A stretch of DNA of 45,446 bases, from positions 1-45,446 of the forward strand of contig JACMRQ010000162.1 in assembly GCA_014376355.1 (NCBI GenBank), written 5' to 3'. The DNA comes from Arcicella sp. Its GTDB lineage: Bacteria; Bacteroidota; Bacteroidia; Cytophagales; Spirosomataceae. Shown here piece after piece: positions 27,784 through 35,669 of the stretch; position 1 is the first letter of the stretch, and each line of letters begins with the position of its first letter. The notes under the pieces were generated by a model. That model was not told where the DNA came from and did no database searches. It worked only from the letters and a program-made list of their open reading frames with translations. The translations under genes were made by a program, and so were the position numbers.

Positions 27784-30700
27784 CTAAAAGTCAAATGCTG
27801 CTGAGAAAGTGTACATTCTTGATGATGGATAACGACCATTATCAAAACCAGGAACTCCCGCCGATGTACCAACTTCAGGATCATAACCACTGTATTTTGT
27901 GATGGTGAAAGCATTTTGAACACCCGATGTTAATCTAATTCCGTTGATTGGCAAATACTTTTTCAAAAATGCCTTTGGAACATTATACGTTAATTGAATA
28001 TTTTTTACTCTCAAATACGAACCATCTTCAACGAATTGATTTGTTGCACGTCCACTATTTCCATAACTTGAATAGGCAATTCGTGGAACATTATACCCTG
28101 GATTTAATAAGGTTAACGATTCATTCAAAGTATTACTACTTGGTTGAGCAAAATTGATGGCTTCTTTGTAAGCGCCATGAATAAAGTTTCTGAAAGCACT
28201 ATTATCAAATTTTAATTGATTAAATACTTGATTTCCATAAACTCCCTGTAAGAAAATTGAAAGGTCGAATCCTTTGTAAGAGAAATTATTAGTAATACCA
28301 AAAGTGAATTTAGGCCAAGGATTACCAATAAAAGTTCTGTCTTTATCGTCAATAACCTGTACATTTTTTCCTAAAACTGGGTCGTAATATTCTGTTTTAT
28401 CAATGTTTACATATTTAATATCACCCACCCATGCTTCTGATGGAGCAATATGAACATTTGTTGGCAAAGCAGCAGTAGTTAAATCTTGATAATTCTGAAT
28501 TAAACCATCCGACTGGTAACCAAAAAATTGAAAAAGAGGTTGCCCAACAATTGAACGAGAAATTACACGACTAAACCAAGGGAAACGGTCAATTATAGCT
28601 CTGTCAGTATTTAATTTTAACAATTTATTTCTATCAAATGAGATATTAAATCCACTTTTCCAGCTAAAACCATCCGCTGATTTTGCTTGAATAGGCGTAG
28701 TATTTATCGAAATACCAATACCTCTATTTTCCATATCACCAATATTTACTCTTGGAGCTCCAATTCCACCTTGTCCAGATGTTCCTGCATAAGCTGGCAA
28801 AGGTAAATCAGTAATCAAATCAGATGTTTTTCTTAAATAAGCATCAAAAACAACATTAACTCTATCTTTAAACATGTGCAAATCAAAACCTAAGTTATAC
28901 GTTTGCGTATTTTCCCATTTGATGTCTGGATTTGGAAATTGACCCGCTAAAAATCCTTGACCTGATTGCGTTGCAGCAGTCGTTAAAGGAGCGTAAGTAT
29001 TTTTTCCATAATATTGACTTCCTGATGACCCAAATTCTGCTCTGATTTTAAGGTCATTAATGGCAACAAGATCCTGCATAAATGGCTCTTTCGATATTCT
29101 CCAAGCGGTAGAAATTGATGGGAAATAACCCCATTTGTTATTGGGTCCAAAAAGGGAAGAAGCATCCGCACGGAAGGAAGCTTGAACTATATATTTATCG
29201 TCATAAATATAATTTACACGACCAAAATACGATTCTTGTGAATTATCCTCTCTTGTACTTGTACTTAAAGATGTTTTTGGATCTCCTAAACTCAATTCAG
29301 AAAGAGCATTATTAGTAAACCCAGTAACTCGGCCTCCTAATTGCTCATAGAAATAGTATTGAGCTTCATGTCCAGCCGTAATTCTAACATCATGACGCTG
29401 TGCAATTTTTTTACTATAAGTTAAGTACTGATTTGTACTCCAATTATAATTATTGCCTGCATATCTCTCCGACGTTGATATTGGATTAGTTGATCCTTGA
29501 GTAAGTGCATTACTTCCGAAAGTATATGAAGGACGAAAAATAGCTCTGGTATCATTGCCATACGAACCATTAAACTCTGCGTGAAAATTGAAATCTTTCA
29601 AGAAAGTAACGTCTGCGAATATAGTTCCAAAGGTTGTAACACGATTATAGTTAGTAGAATTCGTAAAAGCTAAAGCAACTGGATTTGTAATTTTAGCCGA
29701 ATAACTACCATCATTTCTAACATCTTGTGGACCACCGAAACTTCCATCTGGATTATAGACAGGAGCATTTGGTGATTGTTGAATGGCAGTGCTGATTATA
29801 TTATCGTCGTTAATTGATAATTTTTCAGCAGTTCCAGAAATGGATAAGTTTGTTCCAATTTTTAAATAACTACGTAATTTACTTTCTATGTTTACTCTGA
29901 AAGATTTTCTATCAAATCCAGAATTAGGAGCAATCCCTTCTTGATTCATCAATTCAGCTGAAAGGTAATAAGTCGTTTTTTCATTACCACCACTTAAAGT
30001 CAATTGCTGTTTTTTCATAGCAGCCGTTTTAAATAAAGCTGATTGCCAATTTGTGCCTTCACCCAAAATTGATGGGTCAGCAAACTCAGCATTATACCCT
30101 GAACCAACGGATTTTGACCAAGCATTGCTGTAAGTTGCATATTCTCTTAAGTTCATCAAAGGCAATTGTCTTGGCAAACCTTGAAAGTTATACATCGTTG
30201 TGAAACCAACTTTTGCTTCGCCTGCTTTTCCTCTTTTTGTTGTAACCACAATAACACCACTGGCAGCTTTAGAGCCATAAATAGATTGTGCCGAAGGTCC
30301 TGTCAATACATTTAACGATTCAATATCATCAGGGTTTAGACTTGAAAGAACATTTGATTGTCCCTCAGAACCCGAAGAAGGTATTATTTGAACGCCATCA
30401 ATAACATACATCGGCTGACTGTTACCATTAATGGTTGAAAGTCCACGAATATAGATATTTGCTGCTGCCCCTGGTTTTCCTGAATTACCAGTTACATAAA
30501 CGTTTGGTGCTCGCCCTTGAAGTGCTTGGTCAATGGTTGTATTTACTGTTCTTTTTAAGTCAGTTTCAGTGAGATTAGTTTGAGCTCCCGAAAGTGACCG
30601 TTTACTGGCAGTACCGTACCCCACGACTACAACTTCATCAATAGTTGATACATTTTCGAGTAACGAAATATTAATTATTGTCCTGCCAGCAATAGAAACT

Positions 30701-31002
30701 TGCTGAGTAGTCATCCCAACTGATGAAATATTGATTGTACCATTACTTGGAGCAGTAATACTAAATTCACCACTTGCGTTAGTTGTTGTTCCAATGGTTG
30801 TGCCTTTAATGAGAATATTAGCTCCAGGGACTGCTTGATTATCTTGCCCCGCAGTAACTTTTCCAGAAACCTTGATGGTCTGAACATTAGCTTTTTGTGC
30901 AAGAATGCTGAAACTACCAGTCATCATAGTCAGCAAAATAATAAGACTTTTTAATCTTATTAGTTGTGGCGAAGAACCACTGCAATGGAAAATTGTGTGC
31001 AT
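27784..31002 (-). CDS. SusC/RagA-family TonB-linked outer-membrane transporter
   Basis: 1072 residues. A signal peptide (about 1-35, ending SILAQ) precedes a carboxypeptidase-regulatory-like domain (about 43-117), then the TonB-box-like IDEVVVVGYG (121-130), the plug (to about 260; SKRSLSGA, YIRGLSTINGNSQPMYVIDG, SIYGSKAASGVIVVTTKRGK) and a 22-strand type barrel ending in a terminal Phe (FSAAFDF). It imports oligosaccharides with SusD using TonB energy. There is no STN domain, so it is not expected to signal to an anti-sigma factor, consistent with none being encoded nearby. It is the first gene of the locus; its promoter region contains large palindromes. Confidence 0.96.
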   Translation of the reverse strand: MHTIFHCSGSSPQLIRLKSLIILLTMMTGSFSILAQKANVQTIKVSGKVTAGQDNQAVPGANILIKGTTIGTTTNASGEFSITAPSNGTINISSVGMTTQQVSIAGRTIINISLLENVSTIDEVVVVGYGTASKRSLSGAQTNLTETDLKRTVNTTIDQALQGRAPNVYVTGNSGKPGAAANIYIRGLSTINGNSQPMYVIDGVQIIPSSGSEGQSNVLSSLNPDDIESLNVLTGPSAQSIYGSKAASGVIVVTTKRGKAGEAKVGFTTMYNFQGLPRQLPLMNLREYATYSNAWSKSVGSGYNAEFADPSILGEGTNWQSALFKTAAMKKQQLTLSGGNEKTTYYLSAELMNQEGIAPNSGFDRKSFRVNIESKLRSYLKIGTNLSISGTAEKLSINDDNIISTAIQQSPNAPVYNPDGSFGGPQDVRNDGSYSAKITNPVALAFTNSTNYNRVTTFGTIFADVTFLKDFNFHAEFNGSYGNDTRAIFRPSYTFGSNALTQGSTNPISTSERYAGNNYNWSTNQYLTYSKKIAQRHDVRITAGHEAQYYFYEQLGGRVTGFTNNALSELSLGDPKTSLSTSTREDNSQESYFGRVNYIYDDKYIVQASFRADASSLFGPNNKWGYFPSISTAWRISKEPFMQDLVAINDLKIRAEFGSSGSQYYGKNTYAPLTTAATQSGQGFLAGQFPNPDIKWENTQTYNLGFDLHMFKDRVNVVFDAYLRKTSDLITDLPLPAYAGTSGQGGIGAPRVNIGDMENRGIGISINTTPIQAKSADGFSWKSGFNISFDRNKLLKLNTDRAIIDRFPWFSRVISRSIVGQPLFQFFGYQSDGLIQNYQDLTTAALPTNVHIAPSEAWVGDIKYVNIDKTEYYDPVLGKNVQVIDDKDRTFIGNPWPKFTFGITNNFSYKGFDLSIFLQGVYGNQVFNQLKFDNSAFRNFIHGAYKEAINFAQPSSNTLNESLTLLNPGYNVPRIAYSSYGNSGRATNQFVEDGSYLRVKNIQLTYNVPKAFLKKYLPINGIRLTSGVQNAFTITKYSGYDPEVGTSAGVPGFDNGRYPSSRMYTFSAAFDF

Positions 31003-31167
31003 ACGTTAGTTTTTATTTACAGATTTTTTAAAAAATACTAAATATTTATAGAGAATAAAATTCATAGCGTTCACATTATACCCTTAACTAAGTTAAAACT
31101 ATAAATACTATTTTCAGATATCTAAATTTATATAGTACAAAATTGAGATTAAATGAAACAATTTAGA

Positions 31168-31220
31168 TAAGGGTAAACCCTTAATTCATTTTATAAGGGT
31201 TTACCCTTATAAAATGAATT
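31168..31220. promoter_or_regulatory. Nested palindromes upstream of susC
   Basis: Positions 31183-31220 form a perfect 38-bp palindrome: 18-base arms around TT, with AAGGGT...ACCCTT at the centre. A second TAAGGGTAAACCCTTA (31168-31183) is the exact complement of the core at 31194-31209, so two alternative structures can form. It lies about 180 bases upstream of susC in a 643-base gap without genes (31003-31645). An operator for an unlinked regulator is the likeliest role. The rest of that gap shows only AT-rich sequence and one terminator-like hairpin. Confidence 0.65.
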
Positions 31221-31509
31221 TTTGATATTTCTTCACACAGTTAATGATTTACTTTAGTCTTGTGGCTTTGATAATGGGTATAATTAATTTGGTAATACAA
31301 ATACTGATGCTATTTTTCAATAAAATCTTTGGTACAAATTTTACATTTTTTTAATTTTAAAGCACAATACTAATTTGTCAATTATTGGTATAAAATGAAC
31401 AATTGCTTGAAAATGATGATTTTTTCCCCATAGAGCATGACACAAGTAGGTTTCAATTATTACTTTAAAATTAATTATTAGTGGTATTTTAACAACTTAA
31501 TTGAAAACT

Positions 31510-31544
31510 AAAACCCCACCAAAAATTAATTTCGATGGGGTTTT
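31510..31544 (-). terminator. Terminator-like hairpin at the island edge
   Basis: AAAACCCCA (31510-31518) pairs with TGGGGTTTT (31536-31544) around a 17-base loop. On the minus strand the stem is followed by AGTTTTC, so it could end transcription from the repressor gene about 100 bases away. A plus-strand role is also possible. It marks roughly where the phage-like genes begin. Confidence 0.6.
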
Positions 31545-31645
31545 CTGTGTATATGTGGGCTGTATTGGATCACAACCAATACACTTAAGTACCTAACGAT
31601 AAAACGCTTACAAACATAAATCCAGCTTTGGTGCGGTCATTGGTG

Positions 31646-32065
31646 CTACTTATCTAACATCTTCTCCATAAAGGCAACTTGCTTCTCAAGTCTGGAAATC
31701 TCATTATTCTTTCCATCAATAATTGCCTTTAAGTATTCCTCCGAATTTGTCGCAACCTGAGCGACAACAGGAGGGCTATTTTTCACATCAACTTGTTCGC
31801 ATAAATCAGATAATAATAATGGTCCTGATTTACGCACAAACCTATCTCCATTCAGCAAGGGAAATCTTCTTAAAATAGCGTTGAACGATGTAACCCCAAG
31901 GTCACGGTTTTGATTTAAGGCTCCGTAGATACGTGTGGCATCTGCAAAACCTACTTCTTGTGAGAATTGGGCTGCTTTCATGCCAGACCAATCTAAACAT
32001 TCTTGTACTAGTGTCGAAACAGGTAATTCTGAGTTGTAGGATGTCATTTCTAATGTTTTTTTCAT
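31646..32065 (-). CDS. Probable phage-type repressor (helix-turn-helix plus coiled coil)
   Basis: A 139-residue protein with an N-terminal XRE-like DNA-binding region (about 14-72: VQECLDWSGMKAAQFSQEVG, then IYGALNQNRDLGVTSFNAIL) and a C-terminal heptad-rich helix (about 112-137: ISRLEKQVAFMEKMLDK) suited to dimerisation. It lacks the C-terminal peptidase domain of LexA/CI repressors, so induction by RecA-stimulated self-cleavage is not expected. It is transcribed away from the excisionase-like gene, with repeated operator-like sites between them, which is the usual layout of a lysogeny switch. The assignment rests on fold impression and context. Confidence 0.65.
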   Translation of the reverse strand: MKKTLEMTSYNSELPVSTLVQECLDWSGMKAAQFSQEVGFADATRIYGALNQNRDLGVTSFNAILRRFPLLNGDRFVRKSGPLLLSDLCEQVDVKNSPPVVAQVATNSEEYLKAIIDGKNNEISRLEKQVAFMEKMLDK

Positions 32066-32071
32066 TTTTAG

Positions 32072-32134
32072 AGATATTTGTACTATTTAATAGATATTTG
32101 TGTGCTTAAAAAGTATTTTTGTGCTATATTTGTG
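32072..32134. promoter_or_regulatory. Repeated operator-like sites and promoter in the divergent gap
   Basis: AGATATTTGT occurs at 32072-32081 and exactly again at 32092-32101. A variant, AGTATTTTTGTG, starts at 32112 (same 20-base period) and CTATATTTGTG starts at 32124. TATATTTG at 32125-32132 matches the Bacteroidota -7 consensus TAnnTTTG for rightward transcription. The sites lie between the repressor gene and the excisionase-like gene. Confidence 0.55.
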
Positions 32135-32195
32135 AAAGTTACTCAAATAGATGGTACAAATGTACTGCTTAAATTTATTATACCACATTATTAAT

Positions 32196-32522
32196 ATGGA
32201 AAACAATACAGAAACTTATCAGACGGTACTTTTAATCCCTCAAAGTGAGTGGCTATCAGTTAAATCACAACTAAAAGAGTTGCAAGAAAGTACAATATTA
32301 CTAAAAGACAACACACAAAACAATACAGAGGAGAATAATAATAAAATTATTCCATACGATGAAGCGTGTAAATTTTTGGGGATTGGGAAAGAAAGTTTAG
32401 TAAGGGCGAAAAACGAAGGTAGAATCAAGGGAATCCGTGGATATTCCCGAGGATTCAGTTACAAAATGAGTGATTTAATACAGTACAAAAAGAATTTTGG
32501 TAGAAAGGAAAAAGTAGCATAA
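32196..32522 (+). CDS. Small helix-turn-helix (excisionase/MerR-like) protein
   Basis: 108 residues from the ATG at 32196 (MENNTETYQT); the frame is open from 32151, but those 15 residues are hydrophobic and atypical. A helical N-terminus and an Asn/Glu-rich linker precede a winged-helix region at about 52-100 (IIPYDEACKFLGIGKESLVR, then GYSRGFSYKMSDLIQYKKNF), the HTH_17 form found in phage and conjugative-element excisionases. It may be an excisionase, a Cro-like regulator or an activator of the genes that follow. No integrase is in the window to pair with it. Confidence 0.7.
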   Translation: MENNTETYQTVLLIPQSEWLSVKSQLKELQESTILLKDNTQNNTEENNNKIIPYDEACKFLGIGKESLVRAKNEGRIKGIRGYSRGFSYKMSDLIQYKKNFGRKEKVA

Positions 32523-32559
32523 CAGTTTATTTTTATTCATTTACTAACCACAAACCGCT

Positions 32560-33405
32560 ATGTCAGAAATTACAGGGCTGTGGATTCCCTTAGAATATCT
32601 TCACAACGGAAGACTATCAAGAAACGAAATACTTATCATTTCGTATATCAAATACAGAGCTGAATATGGGATTTACAAAGGTGGGAATACTGAAATATCA
32701 AAAGTCTTAATGATTCATAAAGTGAGGGTTTCAGAGTCAATTTCAGGACTACTTTCAAAAGGTTTCTTAGAACGAAGTGAAAATAAATATTATAAAACTT
32801 CTAAAAAATATCTTGACTTAGAAAAGGATATAGTTACGGAAACCGTAACTATTGAAGAAACCGTAAAAGTTACGGAAACCGTAACAAAAAGTTACGGAAA
32901 GCGTAACTCGAAAGTTACGGATTCCGTAACACTATCCTATATAGAAAAAGATTTTAATAATAAGGAGAATAACAATAGTATCGATTCAATCGAAAATGAA
33001 GAAAAACAGATTGACGAAGAGAAAATAAAATTATCTAAAGTTTCACCTAAAAAACCATCATTGCCAGAGATTGAATTCCTCGATTCAGAATTCAAAGATT
33101 TTAATGTTTTTGAAGGGTATTTGCAGAAGGCTCACCCAGAAATTGACACCAGTTTTTATTATCATAAAATTTCATCTTGGATAGACAAAAACACAGGACA
33201 CTTAGCAAAGCGTAAAATTTGGAAAAGTACGGTAAATCAATTTTTAGAAAACGATTACAAGAGAGGTGAATTAGTAACCACAAAATCAAAAGCTAATGGA
33301 AAATCAACAAATTCAAATTATCCAAAACAAGCAAACAGCATTGAGCAACAGGCAACCACCAAAAAACTGGACGACCTCGTTAGTCGATATCTTGCCAAAC
33401 AGTAG
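32560..33405 (+). CDS. Phage-type replication initiator-like protein (lambda O-like layout)
   Basis: A 281-residue protein. Residues 1-90 look like a winged helix (LSRNEILIISYIKY, then STEISKV-type recognition region and LLSKGFLERSENKYY). A low-complexity linker at about 88-125 (VTETVTIEETVKVTETVTKS) is encoded by the iteron cluster. The Lys/Glu-rich middle is followed by a C-terminal helical region (about 175-235: FNVFEGYLQKAHPEIDTSFY) like those of DnaD or replication proteins. N-terminal winged helix, internal iterons and C-terminal loader-contact region recall lambda O. The family is not certain. Its last 110 bases overlap the next gene in another frame. Confidence 0.65.
   Translation: MSEITGLWIPLEYLHNGRLSRNEILIISYIKYRAEYGIYKGGNTEISKVLMIHKVRVSESISGLLSKGFLERSENKYYKTSKKYLDLEKDIVTETVTIEETVKVTETVTKSYGKRNSKVTDSVTLSYIEKDFNNKENNNSIDSIENEEKQIDEEKIKLSKVSPKKPSLPEIEFLDSEFKDFNVFEGYLQKAHPEIDTSFYYHKISSWIDKNTGHLAKRKIWKSTVNQFLENDYKRGELVTTKSKANGKSTNSNYPKQANSIEQQATTKKLDDLVSRYLAKQ
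32833..32930 (+). repeat. Four palindromic iterons inside the initiator gene: candidate replication origin
   Basis: GTTACGGAAACCGTAAC occurs at 32833-32849 and 32869-32885. Variants follow at 32891-32907 (GTTACGGAAAGCGTAAC, one change) and 32914-32930 (GTTACGGATTCCGTAAC, spacer changed). A half-site CCGTAA lies at 32861-32866. Each full unit is a 7-bp inverted repeat around three bases. Starts are 36, 22 and 23 bases apart, so the last three are about two helical turns apart. The cluster is followed by an AT-rich tract, where a duplex could open. Confidence 0.75.
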
Positions 33406-34078
33406 CGGGTTGACTTTGACAGACGACGAAAGCACGGATATTGTCATGAGTTTAACCGATTTGAATTTTGAGATGGCTTTACATGCTGAAAAACTTTACA
33501 AATTGAAATCTACCATCGGAGAAGCCAATATTTTAAAATCAGTTTGTGCATTGCTCAAAATGTTCAGCGATGCAACCAAGGTAAACAAACCGCTTTTAAG
33601 TTCAGAAATTATGATGTGTGCCGATTTTATCATCAAAAAATATACCCACGAATCCATTGCAGATTTTGCCCTTGCACTGAAAGACGGCATTTTTGGAGGT
33701 CACAAATTCTACGGTTCTGTCACCATTGCAGACGTGATAGAAGTCATTGAGAAATACTTTGAAACCAAAGCCCAAAGATTGGAGGAAATAAGCAGAACCA
33801 TGAAAACGTCAGAAAAGACGATTAAAGATAATGGAATTGATAAAATGATACAAGTATATACGCCAGACTATTCAGAGCCACAGGAAGCATTTAAAGATAT
33901 ATTTGAGAGAGAAAGAAGAGAGAAAGCAGGAAATGAATTTAGAAAGTTTCAAGAAAGACTTAAAAAATTAGCTATTACACCCTCAGAATACACAGATTTT
34001 GAACCAATTAACCACCCTCAAAATGACTACTACAACCAAGAAACGCCCCCAATGTTGGATGGACAGGAAGGCAATTAA
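33296..34078 (+). CDS. Unknown phage-type protein in the helicase-loader position
   Basis: A 260-residue protein I cannot assign. It begins inside the preceding gene in a different frame (110-base overlap), starting MENQQIQIIQNKQTALSNRQ. The central part, about 60-165, is a helical domain (LKSVCALLKMFSDATKVNKP, then ADFIIKKYTHESIADFALAL and KDGIFGGHKFYG) and the C-terminus, 170-240, is charged and probably coiled coil (EAFKDIFERERREKAGNEFR). No Walker motif, so it is not an ATPase. Its place after an O-like initiator matches the helicase loader (P) of lambdoid phages, an inference from order only. It overlaps the nuclease gene by 56 bases. Confidence 0.6.
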   Translation: MENQQIQIIQNKQTALSNRQPPKNWTTSLVDILPNSSGLTLTDDESTDIVMSLTDLNFEMALHAEKLYKLKSTIGEANILKSVCALLKMFSDATKVNKPLLSSEIMMCADFIIKKYTHESIADFALALKDGIFGGHKFYGSVTIADVIEVIEKYFETKAQRLEEISRTMKTSEKTIKDNGIDKMIQVYTPDYSEPQEAFKDIFERERREKAGNEFRKFQERLKKLAITPSEYTDFEPINHPQNDYYNQETPPMLDGQEGN

Positions 34079-34466
34079 ACCATCCAACAAAAAGACTGAT
34101 CAGTTGCGAATTGAAGACATTTGTTTGCCCGATGCCAACAGCACAACCACCTCAATTATCACCTATCTAAACTACAACGGTTTTCATGTTTGGCGAAATA
34201 ATACGCACGGTGTTTATGATGTTAAGAAGCAAGTATTCAGGAAGTTACAGTATCAACAACGGGGAGTTTCTGACATCATAGGATATCGTAAAAAAGATGC
34301 AAAGTTTATAGCTATCGAAGTAAAAATTGGTACAGACACAATGTCAGAAGAGCAGGAAGGCTTTTTAATTGGTCTAAAAGAAAGTACAGGTATTTCGATG
34401 GTTGCACAGAGCTTTGATGATTTTCTAAAACGTTGGGAATATCGGAAAGCAAACGGCATGATTTAA
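34023..34466 (+). CDS. VRR-NUC-type nuclease
   Basis: 147 residues from the ATG at 34023; the frame also opens at 33999 (8 residues more). The VRR-NUC version of the PD-(D/E)XK fold is clear: GVSDIIGY with D84, then FIAIEVKIG with E99 and K101, and the trailing SEEQEGFLIGL helix typical of the family. The preceding RNNTHGVYD block probably supplies the first helix and strand. Stand-alone VRR-NUC enzymes are frequent in phages, where they act as structure-specific or Holliday-junction nucleases. It is part of the tightly packed early cluster. Confidence 0.85.
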   Translation: MTTTTKKRPQCWMDRKAIKPSNKKTDQLRIEDICLPDANSTTTSIITYLNYNGFHVWRNNTHGVYDVKKQVFRKLQYQQRGVSDIIGYRKKDAKFIAIEVKIGTDTMSEEQEGFLIGLKESTGISMVAQSFDDFLKRWEYRKANGMI

Positions 34467-34504
34467 CGGAGCATAACCCCAAAACTATAGCATCTTAACA
34501 TTTT

Positions 34505-34711
34505 ATGAAGCCAGACATCAAAAGTATATTTTATCACAATATCTCCAAGAAACGATGTAATGTTATTCACAGAGATTCAAACTTTTACATTGATTCAACA
34601 CCAATCCCAACCGTAATATTTTCAATGGATATGACACCCAGCCAAGTAAGAATATTTACATTAGAACGTTTCGACAAAGAATTTAGCCCAGAATTTACAC
34701 AATCTAAATAA
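34505..34711 (+). CDS. Small hypothetical protein (68 aa)
   Basis: Not recognised. The 68-residue product is basic and beta-rich (FYIDSTPIPTVIFSMDMTPSQ region) with one Cys and no membrane segment. It fits neatly between the nuclease gene (38 bases before) and the next gene (7 bases after) on the same strand, which supports its being real. It could be a small accessory phage protein. Confidence 0.5.
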   Translation: MKPDIKSIFYHNISKKRCNVIHRDSNFYIDSTPIPTVIFSMDMTPSQVRIFTLERFDKEFSPEFTQSK

Positions 34712-34718
34712 CCAAATC

Positions 34719-35285
34719 ATGCAAGAAATTGACATTAAAAAAGTAGAAGTAGGCGAGAAATTTGTAACAATTATCTACGCTAAACAAGAAGCCAGACAAG
34801 GCATTACCATGCCAGTAACCACAAAAAGAAAGTTCCCTTTCAATATCCACGATGAATTAAAGTTGGCATTAGACAACTTAAAAGTGCACTTTGCCCTAAT
34901 TACGGAAGCAATTAAAGTGTCAAAAACACAGTCATTCGAGGGTATCGCAAGTTTACAAGAAATGGAAGGCTTTGAAGTAACTGGATTTGAAGTTAAAAAG
35001 TTAGGGGATAATTTAGGTATTATCATATTCGGACACCGTAAATTGCAAGACGGCAGAACCGTAAAATTTACCACCCCATTTATCAATTTTGATATTGAAA
35101 TTTCTAACTACGAATACACCGAAGCGTTAATCGAATCACTGGATATTGCCAAACAAGAAGCCATCGAATACATCAACGGAAAGTTCCAAATCCAAGGAAC
35201 GCAAGTAGGAGTATTCGATACCCCCGAAGAAACCCCAGTCAAAAAACTACCACAAAAGAAAAAACCAGAAAGAAAAGCAGCCTAA
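34719..35285 (+). CDS. Hypothetical phage-type protein with basic tail (188 aa)
   Basis: No family recognised. The 188 residues form an alpha/beta core (about 1-160) with two internally similar halves in layout: VGEKFVTIIYAKQE... and LGDNLGIIIFGHRKLQDGR..., each followed by a TTKRKFPFN or FTTPFINFD segment. The C-terminus is a proline/lysine tail (PVKKLPQKKKPERKAA). Such a tail suggests nucleic-acid contact. It is the last gene of the early cluster and is followed at once by a terminator. Confidence 0.7.
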   Translation: MQEIDIKKVEVGEKFVTIIYAKQEARQGITMPVTTKRKFPFNIHDELKLALDNLKVHFALITEAIKVSKTQSFEGIASLQEMEGFEVTGFEVKKLGDNLGIIIFGHRKLQDGRTVKFTTPFINFDIEISNYEYTEALIESLDIAKQEAIEYINGKFQIQGTQVGVFDTPEETPVKKLPQKKKPERKAA

Positions 35286-35301
35286 AACATTCATCGCAAA
35301 G

Positions 35302-35330
35302 TCACAGCCATAAACTGTGATTTTTCTTTT
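35302..35330 (+). terminator. Intrinsic terminator after the early phage-like cluster
   Basis: TCACAG (35302-35307) and CTGTGA (35315-35320) form a 6-bp stem with a 7-base loop, followed by TTTTTCTTTT. It ends the 32.2-35.3 kb transcript. The remaining sequence to the hsdM start at 35670 (about 340 bases) is AT-rich with no gene, RNA or clear repeat; it must hold the hsdM promoter, but no exact TAnnTTTG was seen. Confidence 0.75.
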
Positions 35331-35669
35331 ACCCCGCTAAAATATATCAGTTCCAACCAAAAATCAGGTAATTCTGTGCTAAAAACAATCCATTTAATTC
35401 AGTAATATTGATTTTTAAATCTTTACAGAGTTATATGTTTGGATAGTGCAACGCAATTTTAGCCTAAAAATTACCATTAACCCGATGCCTTTCAGCTACT
35501 TAAATAATGTTTTTTAAGGCTATCTACAATAAAATCAAGATAATCAAAAATTAATAAATAGGCTAAGTAAAGTATTTTAAAAACTAACTTTACACCCTAT
35601 TAGGTAACTTTAAATTATCCCCTAAAAAATTAAACAACCCTAATACAACCAAAAGAAATAATATTAATA

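Noticed and set aside
31545-31645. Possible att site or tRNA end (TGTATTGG...CCAATACA)
   Set aside because: The short inverted pair is seen, but no tRNA cloverleaf, no second copy in the window and no integrase were found, so an att site cannot be supported.
32833-32930. Possible CRISPR array
   Set aside because: The units are only 17 bases, internally palindromic, separated by 5-19 bases and read through as protein. There are no spacers of normal size and no cas genes.
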